The notes under the pieces: generated by a model | What the model was told of the DNA's origin: nothing | The model's database searches: none | What the model saw: only the letters and a program-made list of their open reading frames with translations | In this document: in pieces, positions 1 through 4,468 of the stretch | Layout of the letters: every line of letters begins with the position of its first letter | Numbering within the stretch: position 1 is the stretch's first letter | Made by a program: the position numbers and the translations under genes | From: an uncultured Desulfovibrio sp. | GTDB lineage: Bacteria; Desulfobacterota; Desulfovibrionia; Desulfovibrionales; Desulfovibrionaceae | Assembly (NCBI GenBank): GCA_947177645.1 | Contig: CAMWVJ010000038.1 | Location: 1-8,435 of the forward strand | Direction: 5' to 3' | DNA length: 8,435 nt

Positions 1-541
1 CGTTGGCGGCGATACGCGCAGCTTCGTGCGCCAGATGAATGGCCGGGCGCGCAGCCTCGGGCTCAGCCGCACCACCTTCAAAAATCCCACCGGCCTCCCC
101 GCCGCAGGGCAAAAAACCAGCGCCCGCGACATGATGCGGCTCTGCCTGGCCTACCTCAAGGCGCATCCTTCGGCCATGCGCTTCCACGGCATGCGCAACT
201 TCCTGCACCGGGGCCTCCCCCTGCGCAACACCAATGCCCTGCTCGGCACCATGAACGGGGTCAACGGGCTCAAGACCGGCTGGACGGTGGCCTCGGGCTA
301 CAATCTCGTGGTCACGGCACAACGCGGCAAGACGCGGCTCCTCGCCGTGGTGCTCGGCGCGGGCAACAAGGAGCAGCGGGACGCCGCGGCGCGCCAGATG
401 CTTGAGGCCGGCTTCAGCGCCCCCCGTGACCCGAAAAAAGTTCAGGCCGCTCTCGCGGGCACGCGCGTTGCCACGGCCACGCCCGCGGGCCGCGCCAAAA
501 GCCGTCCGCCGCGCAAGGGCACCTTGACCTCGGCCCGCTGA
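1..541 (+). CDS. D-alanyl-D-alanine carboxypeptidase (peptidase S11, PBP5/DacA-like), 3' part only
   Basis: This gene is cut by the left edge. The reading frame is open from base 2 and ends in TGA at 539-541, giving about 179 visible residues. Seen: the segment FKNPTGLP followed by [13 protein letters not shown], and the KTG box (GLKTGWT, codons 272-280) followed by [10 protein letters not shown]. These are hallmarks of serine D,D-carboxypeptidases of the S11 family. The SxxK and SxN catalytic motifs would lie upstream of the window. By family knowledge the enzyme removes the terminal D-Ala from peptidoglycan pentapeptides in the periplasm. After the catalytic domain the protein ends in a basic, Ala/Pro/Arg-rich tail of about 35 residues. 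I see neither a typical PBP5 C-terminal beta domain nor an obvious amphipathic anchor helix. tatA starts 58 bases downstream on the same strand, so the two may share a transcript. Confidence 0.9.
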   Translation, partial: VGGDTRSFVRQMNGRARSLGLSRTTFKNPTGLPAAGQKTSARDMMRLCLAYLKAHPSAMRFHGMRNFLHRGLPLRNTNALLGTMNGVNGLKTGWTVASGYNLVVTAQRGKTRLLAVVLGAGNKEQRDAAARQMLEAGFSAPRDPKKVQAALAGTRVATATPAGRAKSRPPRKGTLTSAR

Positions 542-599
542 CCCCGTATGCTTTGTGGAAGGCTGGCCCCATACCGCAAACACCGCCGGAGGCTTCCGC

Positions 600-806
600 A
601 TGTTCAGCATCGGCCCCAACCAGATCCTGCTCATCCTGCTCATCGTGCTCCTGATTTTCGGCGCCAAGAAGCTGCCCGAAATCGGCGGCGGACTGGGCCG
701 GGCCATCAGGAATTTCCGCCGTGCCTCGTCTGAGCCCGATGAGATCGACATCACCGCACAGGAAAAGAAAAGCCCCGCCGGCCACGACGACAGTCACAAG
801 GCCTGA
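600..806 (+). CDS. tatA: Sec-independent (Tat) translocase subunit TatA
   Basis: A 68-residue protein. The start at 600 is preceded by GGAGG (588-592) at 7-base spacing; an upstream in-frame start at 555 would add 15 residues ahead of the membrane helix and lacks this site. Seen: a short N-terminal region (MFSIGPNQ), one transmembrane helix (about residues 9-20), the hinge [10 protein letters not shown], an amphipathic helix ([13 protein letters not shown]) and a short charged tail. The FG hinge followed by KKLPEIG is typical of TatA/TatE; TatB usually has an LGP hinge and a longer tail. TatA oligomerises in the inner membrane to form the passage for folded proteins with twin-arginine signals, working with TatC (and TatB). 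No tatB or tatC gene is in the window, so this is a detached tatA. It lies 58 bases after the carboxypeptidase and 26 bases before the ACT protein. Confidence 0.93.
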   Translation: MFSIGPNQILLILLIVLLIFGAKKLPEIGGGLGRAIRNFRRASSEPDEIDITAQEKKSPAGHDDSHKA

Positions 807-832
807 ACCCGCAAGCCCTGAAAGGACGCGCC

Positions 833-1264
833 ATGAAGGCCGAGCAACTGTCTGTTTTTCTTGAGAACCGCGCCGGGCGCCTCGCCGAGGTCATCCACAC
901 CCTGGCCGAGGCCGGCATCAACATCCGCGCGCTGTCGCTGGCCGATACCTCGGATTTCGGCATCCTGCGGATGATCGTCTGCGACCATGAGAAGGCAAAG
1001 GAAGTCCTCAAGGAAAAGGGCTTCACGCTCGGGCGCACGAGCGTTGTGGCCGTGGAAGTGCCGGACGAGCCCGGCGGCCTCGACAGCGTGCTTCAGCTCG
1101 TCTCAAAGAACGGCATCAATGTGGAATACATGTATGCCTTCATCCAGCGGGAGCACGGCCGGGCGGTCATGATCTTCCGCTTCGACAAGGTGGACGAGGC
1201 GGTGGAGATTTTGAGCCGCCACAAGTTCGCCATCATCCCGGCCGCCCAACTCTGCCGCTTCTGA
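833..1264 (+). CDS. Small protein of two tandem ACT domains (amino-acid-binding regulatory protein)
   Basis: 143 residues, ATG at 833 with AGGA at 823-826. Two ACT domains are visible. The first runs over about residues 1-70 ([20 protein letters not shown], then [13 protein letters not shown], then GILRMIV). The second runs over about 70-140 ([20 protein letters not shown], then [10 protein letters not shown], then AVMIFRFD). Each has the Gly at the strand-helix turn where family members bind amino acids at domain interfaces. There is no attached catalytic domain, so the protein is probably a stand-alone sensor or an allosteric partner. In anaerobes similar ACT-only proteins are found near phenylacetate-CoA ligase and indolepyruvate:ferredoxin oxidoreductase genes (recollection, not tested); neither is in this window. 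Its ligand cannot be read from the sequence. It is the last gene of the plus-strand group and is followed by the terminator at 1309-1349. Confidence 0.88.
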   Translation: MKAEQLSVFLENRAGRLAEVIHTLAEAGINIRALSLADTSDFGILRMIVCDHEKAKEVLKEKGFTLGRTSVVAVEVPDEPGGLDSVLQLVSKNGINVEYMYAFIQREHGRAVMIFRFDKVDEAVEILSRHKFAIIPAAQLCRF

Positions 1265-1308
1265 AAGGCCCGCTCCGGGCGCCCCGCATCGGGGGAAAAG
1301 ACTTTGCC

Positions 1309-1349
1309 AAAGGGTGTTTTGTTGTCATAAACAGCACAACACCCTTTTT
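1309..1349 (+). terminator. Strong intrinsic terminator after the ACT gene
   Basis: Left arm AAAGGGTGTT (1309-1318) pairs perfectly with AACACCCTTT (1338-1347). After one T/C mismatch, TGTTGT (1320-1325) pairs with ACAGCA (1331-1336), including one G-U pair, around the 5-base loop CATAA. The right arm runs into TTTTT (1345-1349), the signature of a rho-independent terminator for plus-strand transcription. It separates the tatA/ACT group from the convergent sirtuin gene. Read on the minus strand the arm ends CCCTTTGG, a weaker T tract. A second small GC hairpin (1268-1280, GCCCG-CTC-CGGGC), followed on the minus strand by CTTTC, could help stop minus-strand transcripts. Confidence 0.85.
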
Positions 1350-1432
1350 CATGCGCGAACAGCCTTTGCACGGTGCTCTTCTGGAATGAATCCCCCTGCG
1401 GCTCCCCAAAGCCGGGCGTGGCAAACACCCGC

Positions 1433-2287
1433 TCAGGTGGCGGCGTTTTCCTGCTTTGCCGCCAGAAGAGCGTCCACAACTTCGGGCATCGGCGCCTCGA
1501 TGTTGACGGTGCGAGCCTGGATGGGCAATCGCGGCGGCGCCGGTTCCGTGTTCATGCGCACCAAAAGGGCCTGCGGATCGGCCATGGTCAGCTCTTCAAA
1601 GGGGAAACGGATGATGGTCGGCGTGTTGAAGCCCACGCCCATTTCCAGAAGGACGATGTTCCCCCTGCCATAGGTGTGCAAAAACGCCGCATAGCGCTGC
1701 GCCGCCCGGTGCCAGGCTGCATCTTCGATAAAATGCCTGTCCACCCGCAGATGCATCTCCATTTTCCCGCCGCAGACCGGGCAGCGCGGCACGTATTCCG
1801 GCGGGATGGTCAGGTCATGCGCGGCCGCCAGGATTTTTTGCGCCGCTTCGATGTTGGAATAGACCTTTTGATGGCAGGCCCGGGCGCACTGCATCTCCCG
1901 GTAATCGCCCTGTACTGCGAAGAGGCGGTCCATGGCAAAGCCCGCCTTCTCGAACTGGGCGTCCACATTGGTGGTGATGACGAAATACTCCTTGTCTTCC
2001 ACAAGCCGGAGCAGCCGACGATAGAGCGGCATGGCGGGGCGCCCGAGCGCCGTATATTCGATATGCCGCGCCCAGTAGGCCCAGCGCTCTTCTTCCGTGG
2101 GGAAGGGGTAAAAGCCCGAAGAATAGAGGTCGCTGAAGCCGTAGCGGGCGATATAGTCCGCAAAGGCGCGCCGGAACGCCTCCCCGGAATAGTCGATGCC
2201 CGCGGCCGCAGAGAGGCCCGCGCCCCCGCCGATGAGCACGGCCGGCGCCTTGGCAAGCGCGGCTGAGACCCTTTGGAGCGCGTCCAT
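1433..2287 (-). CDS. Class M sirtuin (SirTM), probable protein ADP-ribosyltransferase
   Basis: 284 residues. The ATG (2287-2285) directly follows the macrodomain stop codon, with a weak GGGG Shine-Dalgarno 6 bases upstream. Seen: the NAD-binding GAGLSAAAGID (from residue 22), TTNVD (105-109, Asn107), Gln126-Gly127 where classical sirtuins have His-Gly, a four-Cys zinc site (Cys134, Cys138, Cys169, Cys172) and EMGVGFNTP (215-223). Known: SirTM sirtuins have Gln instead of the deacetylase His and act as NAD-dependent mono-ADP-ribosyltransferases. In Staphylococcus and Streptococcus they modify a lipoylated GcvH-like carrier in an operon with a macrodomain hydrolase. Inference: this protein ADP-ribosylates an unknown acceptor, since no GcvH-L or lipoate ligase gene is adjacent. 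The usual automatic label 'NAD-dependent deacetylase' is probably wrong. The class M assignment is strong; the activity and target are inferred. Confidence 0.9.
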   Translation of the reverse strand: MDALQRVSAALAKAPAVLIGGGAGLSAAAGIDYSGEAFRRAFADYIARYGFSDLYSSGFYPFPTEEERWAYWARHIEYTALGRPAMPLYRRLLRLVEDKEYFVITTNVDAQFEKAGFAMDRLFAVQGDYREMQCARACHQKVYSNIEAAQKILAAAHDLTIPPEYVPRCPVCGGKMEMHLRVDRHFIEDAAWHRAAQRYAAFLHTYGRGNIVLLEMGVGFNTPTIIRFPFEELTMADPQALLVRMNTEPAPPRLPIQARTVNIEAPMPEVVDALLAAKQENAAT

Positions 2288-3067
2288 TCAATACCCCAGC
2301 AATTTTCTGTACAGCTGCTCGTCCTCGTTGGTGAAGACATCAAAAATCACGGTGGCGAACGGGGCACGGCTCAGGGCCTCGCGCACCGTTTCCACCGCGA
2401 TGCGGGCCGCCAGCGCGTTCGGAAAATGGAAAACGCCTGTCGAGATGCAGCAGAAGGCCAGCGACTCAAGGCCATAATGCCGCGCAAGGTCGAGGCACGA
2501 GGTATAACAGGCCGCGAGCTCGCGGCATTGCCGCGGCGTGGGCGCGTCCCCATCCACAATGGGGCCGACGGTGTGGATGACCCATCGGGCCGGCAGGTTG
2601 TAGGCCGGAGTGATCTTCGCGCTCCCCACGGGCTCCTCGTGCCCCTGTGCCTGCATGAGCTTTCTGCATTCCGCACGCAACTGAAGGCCGGCGCGGGAGT
2701 GGATGCTATTGTCGATGCAGTTGTGCAGGGGATGGAAGCAGCCAAGAAGCTGACTGTTGGCCGCATTGACGATGGCGTCGGCCGCAAGGCGGGTGATGTC
2801 GCCCCGCCACAGGCGCAGATGGGGAAACACAGGCGAGGGCGGGATCTGCGAGAGCTCCACGACGCCCCGGCAGCGCTTCTGGCAAGCCAGTTCCTCATCC
2901 TGCAACGCAAAAAACTCCGCGGGCAGCCCCTCCCCCGAATGCAGGTTCATGAGGGCGCGCAGCAGCGTTTGCTTGCCGGGCACATCCGGCGGGGGAGCCA
3001 CGCGGCCGTCCAAAAGCCCGATGAGCCTGTCCAGCCGCGCGGCCTGTTCCTCGTGAGTCTTGGACAT
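2288..3067 (-). CDS. Zinc-type macrodomain protein, probable protein-ADP-ribose hydrolase
   Basis: 259 residues from the ATG at 3067. A GTG at 3106 would add 13 residues, but it falls inside a hairpin and lacks a good ribosome site; neither start has a strong Shine-Dalgarno. Seen: an N-terminal helical extension (about 1-80, with LPAEFFALQDEEL), then a macrodomain with WRGDIT (87-92), NAAN (101-104), GCFHPLHNC (109-117), HTVGP and ISTGVFHFP (208-216). The Cys/His/Cys cluster after NAAN is the mark of the zinc-dependent macrodomains that travel with SirTM sirtuins and remove mono-ADP-ribose from proteins. The WRGD and NAAN motifs bind the ADP-ribose; Cys110, His115 and Cys117 are the likely metal ligands. 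The stop codon touches the sirtuin start (TGAATG), so eraser and writer are translationally coupled. Hydrolase activity is inferred from the family. Confidence 0.92.
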   Translation of the reverse strand: MSKTHEEQAARLDRLIGLLDGRVAPPPDVPGKQTLLRALMNLHSGEGLPAEFFALQDEELACQKRCRGVVELSQIPPSPVFPHLRLWRGDITRLAADAIVNAANSQLLGCFHPLHNCIDNSIHSRAGLQLRAECRKLMQAQGHEEPVGSAKITPAYNLPARWVIHTVGPIVDGDAPTPRQCRELAACYTSCLDLARHYGLESLAFCCISTGVFHFPNALAARIAVETVREALSRAPFATVIFDVFTNEDEQLYRKLLGY

Positions 3068-3083
3068 GGTGCCGGGAGTTTTG

Positions 3084-3120
3084 CGGGGCTTCTGAAGACG
3101 TGCCACCTCAGAAAGCCCCG
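3084..3120. other. Hairpin between the oxidoreductase and macrodomain genes
   Basis: CGGGGCTTCTGA (3084-3095) pairs with TCAGAAAGCCCCG (3108-3120) with one bulged A, giving 12 base pairs around a 12-base loop. It lies 10 bases after the oxidoreductase stop and 16 bases before the macrodomain ATG on the minus strand. On neither strand is it followed by a T tract (minus strand: CAAAACTCCC). It is therefore a poor intrinsic terminator and may instead be an RNA structure that tunes read-through, mRNA stability or translation of the downstream pair. It covers the alternative GTG start (3106) of the macrodomain gene. Confidence 0.55.
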
Positions 3121-3129
3121 GTTATGCGG

Positions 3130-3798
3130 CTAGTAGCCGATGGTGAAGCGCTCCTTGTGATGGGCGCCCTCTTCCAGTTCATCCACCATCGCCTTGGCGT
3201 AATCTTCCACAGATATAAAGCTGTTGCCCTGCGCGTCAACGACGAGGTCGTCCTTGCCGAGCCGGTACTTGCCGGTGCGGACTCCGGGTGTTCTGTCCGC
3301 ATTGCCGAGCACGCCGGCCGGGGAGAAAAACACCCAGTCGATGCCGTCCTCCTGCATGAGCGTGCCAAGATAAAACTCGGCCAGCGAGCGCACGCCGGGC
3401 AGGATAGCTTCCGGCACCTTGCCGGTGTCCATCAGCCGCAGGCCGGGCGCCACGAAGAGCGAGCCCGCGCCGCCCACGATGAGGAGCCGGCGCACATGTG
3501 CGGCCTTGGCCGCCTCAAGGATCTTTGTATAGTTTTTGAGCGTGTCTTCATAAATATCAGGGTTGGTCCAGCCGGGATTATACGCGCTGATCACCAGGGG
3601 GTAGCCCTTCAAGGCAGCCGCGAGTGCCTGCTCATTGCTGACATCCACTTTTTCAACGCTCAGCGCGGGATTTTTAAGAGTGATGTTTTGCGGATGGCGC
3701 ACCAGCGCCTTCACGTGCCAGCCGCGCTCGAGGAGTTCGTTCAATATCGCGCGTCCCACATAGCCGCTGGCCCCGATGAGCACAACCTGCTTTTCCAT
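3130..3798 (-). CDS. NAD(P)-binding Rossmann-fold oxidoreductase, NmrA/atypical SDR type
   Basis: 222 residues. ATG at 3798 with AAGGAG 6 bases upstream, a strong ribosome site. Seen: the N-terminal dinucleotide-binding motif GASGYVG (Gly9, Gly12, Gly15) preceded by a hydrophobic strand (QVVLI), a basic residue in VKALVRHP at the second strand (suggesting NADPH preference), VEKVDVSN, RRLLIVGGAGSLF and WVFFSPAG. The layout matches NAD(P)H-binding proteins of the NmrA/YwnB kind, such as quinone- or flavin-reductase-like proteins and NAD-dependent epimerase relatives. A canonical YxxxK pair is not obvious, so the reaction cannot be named and a sensor role is possible. It is divergent from an HxlR regulator, as is common for genes this family controls. 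It is followed after 62 bases by the macrodomain and sirtuin genes on the same strand, so all three may form one transcript. Confidence 0.87.
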   Translation of the reverse strand: MEKQVVLIGASGYVGRAILNELLERGWHVKALVRHPQNITLKNPALSVEKVDVSNEQALAAALKGYPLVISAYNPGWTNPDIYEDTLKNYTKILEAAKAAHVRRLLIVGGAGSLFVAPGLRLMDTGKVPEAILPGVRSLAEFYLGTLMQEDGIDWVFFSPAGVLGNADRTPGVRTGKYRLGKDDLVVDAQGNSFISVEDYAKAMVDELEEGAHHKERFTIGY

Positions 3799-3841
3799 AT
3801 CCTGCTCCTTGGCTAAAAAGATTTTTTACCCGCTCTACCGC

Positions 3842-3927
3842 CGCCCGGGAGAAATGGCAATGAATGGCGCGCCGCTCACCAGGTAACTGCGCAGTAATCG
3901 TTTTGACACGCCCGGCAGAAATGGGCA
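3842..3927. repeat. Imperfect direct repeat pair flanking the palindrome in the divergent promoter region
   Basis: CGCCCGGGAGAAATGGCA (3842-3859) recurs as CGCCCGGCAGAAATGGGCA (3909-3927), differing by one substitution and one inserted G. The starts are 67 bases apart in the same orientation. The pair brackets the palindrome at 3884-3897, and the second copy overlaps the spacer of the candidate promoter of the HxlR gene. Seen directly; any role in binding a protein is inference. Confidence 0.6.
3884..3897. promoter_or_regulatory. Palindrome, candidate HxlR operator
   Basis: ACTGCGCAGT (3886-3895) is a perfect 10-base palindrome, with further partial symmetry outside it (GGTA on the left, AATC on the right). 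It sits in the 190-base region between the divergent oxidoreductase and HxlR genes, just upstream of a TTGACA (3903-3908). HxlR proteins are winged-helix dimers that bind inverted repeats in such divergent regions. The match to a specific known HxlR site was not established. Confidence 0.45.
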
Positions 3928-3934
3928 CGATACT
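3903..3934 (+). promoter_or_regulatory. Candidate sigma-70 promoter for the HxlR-type gene
   Basis: A perfect -35 hexamer TTGACA lies at 3903-3908. The best -10 candidates are CACGAT (3926-3931, 17-base spacer, 3 of 6 matches) and GATACT (3929-3934, 20-base spacer, 4 of 6), both imperfect. The start codon is at 3989. On the other strand TTGCCA (3860-3855) with TAGAGC 17 bases on is a weak candidate for the oxidoreductase gene. These are visual matches only. Confidence 0.35.
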
Positions 3935-3988
3935 TGAGCTGGTTGCGCGAGGTAGTTGCCGCGCGCAGCCTTCATTGAGGAGCAGCCC

Positions 3989-4345
3989 ATGGCCGAACGG
4001 CATGACTTGCCCAAATGCCCGGTGGGGGTGACTGTCAGCGTGATCGGGAGCAAGTGGAAGCTCCTCATCCTGCAGCAGCTTTCCGGGGGTGCCATGCGCT
4101 TCAATGAATTGCAGGCACGTCTCGGCGGCATCAGCAACAAGGTGTTGAGCACGACCCTGCGCTCCCTGGACCAGGACGGCATCATCATCCGTGATGTCCA
4201 TCCCGCCAGCCCCATAAGCGTTGAATACCGGTTGAGCAAGATCGGCCTGTCTCTCCGGCCCGTGCTCGATGCCATGGGCGCTTGGGGCGAAGAATACCGC
4301 AAATGGCGCGAAGGCTCCCGCGGGGATGCGGAAGACAAAGCCTGA
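3989..4345 (+). CDS. HxlR-family winged-helix transcriptional regulator with conserved redox-type Cys
   Basis: 118 residues. The ATG at 3989 is chosen over TTG 3956 because GAGGAG (3977-3982) lies 6 bases before it. Seen: KCPVGVTVSVIGSKWKLLIL (Cys10), RFNELQARLGGISNKVLSTTLRSL (recognition-helix region), then an IIIRDV wing, VEYRLSKIGLSLRPVLDAM and GAWGEEYRKW. This is the standard HxlR domain at its usual size. Known: HxlR members YodB and HypR sense quinones, diamide or hypochlorite through the N-terminal Cys found in this position, and they often control an adjacent, divergent oxidoreductase. Inference: this protein controls the NmrA-like gene on the other side of the intergenic region, its own gene, and possibly the ADP-ribosylation pair further on. 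Not every HxlR protein with this Cys is redox active, so the signal is uncertain. Confidence 0.92.
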   Translation: MAERHDLPKCPVGVTVSVIGSKWKLLILQQLSGGAMRFNELQARLGGISNKVLSTTLRSLDQDGIIIRDVHPASPISVEYRLSKIGLSLRPVLDAMGAWGEEYRKWREGSRGDAEDKA

Positions 4346-4406
4346 AGCCCGTAACGCCCTCCGCAGCCGCACCACTGGCCATTCCTTCCCCTTCACAAAC
4401 GCAAAA

Positions 4407-4427
4407 GCCCCCGGCACTGCCGGGGGC
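4407..4427. terminator. GC-rich terminator between convergent HxlR-type and clpB genes
   Basis: GCCCCCGGC (4407-4415) and GCCGGGGGC (4419-4427) form a perfect 9-base-pair stem with the 3-base loop ACT. On the minus strand the stem is followed by TTTTGCGTTTG, a usable U tract, 42 bases after the clpB stop. On the plus strand it is preceded by AAAA and followed by CTTCGCATTT, a weaker tract, about 60 bases after the HxlR gene. It probably ends clpB transcription and may act in both directions. Confidence 0.8.
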
Positions 4428-4468
4428 CTTCGCATTTCAGGGCGTGCGGCCGCGGGGCCGCGTCCATG

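Noticed and set aside
1373..2266. A 297-codon plus-strand open frame opposite the sirtuin gene
   Set aside because: The minus strand encodes a sirtuin with clear motifs over the same bases; the plus-strand product has no recognisable domain and is a GC-driven shadow.
1433..3067. Phage-defence reading of the SIR2 protein (as in Thoeris or DSR systems)
   Set aside because: The sirtuin is small, has the zinc Cys residues and class M motifs, and is paired with an ADP-ribose eraser. There is no TIR, SLOG, Argonaute or large C-terminal effector domain. The SirTM/macrodomain explanation fits better.
3068..3106. GTG start at 3106 for the macrodomain protein
   Set aside because: It adds 13 residues (basic, Pro-containing), has no good ribosome site and lies in the loop region of a hairpin. 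The ATG at 3067 gives a length and N terminus typical of the family, though it too has a weak ribosome site.
2273..3133. A 286-codon plus-strand open frame opposite the macrodomain gene
   Set aside because: The macrodomain frame has WRGDIT, NAAN and the zinc loop; the opposite frame shows no family features or plausible ribosome site.
3100..3816. A 238-codon plus-strand open frame opposite the NmrA-like gene
   Set aside because: The minus-strand frame has a Rossmann motif and a strong AAGGAG site; the plus-strand frame shows no recognisable motif.
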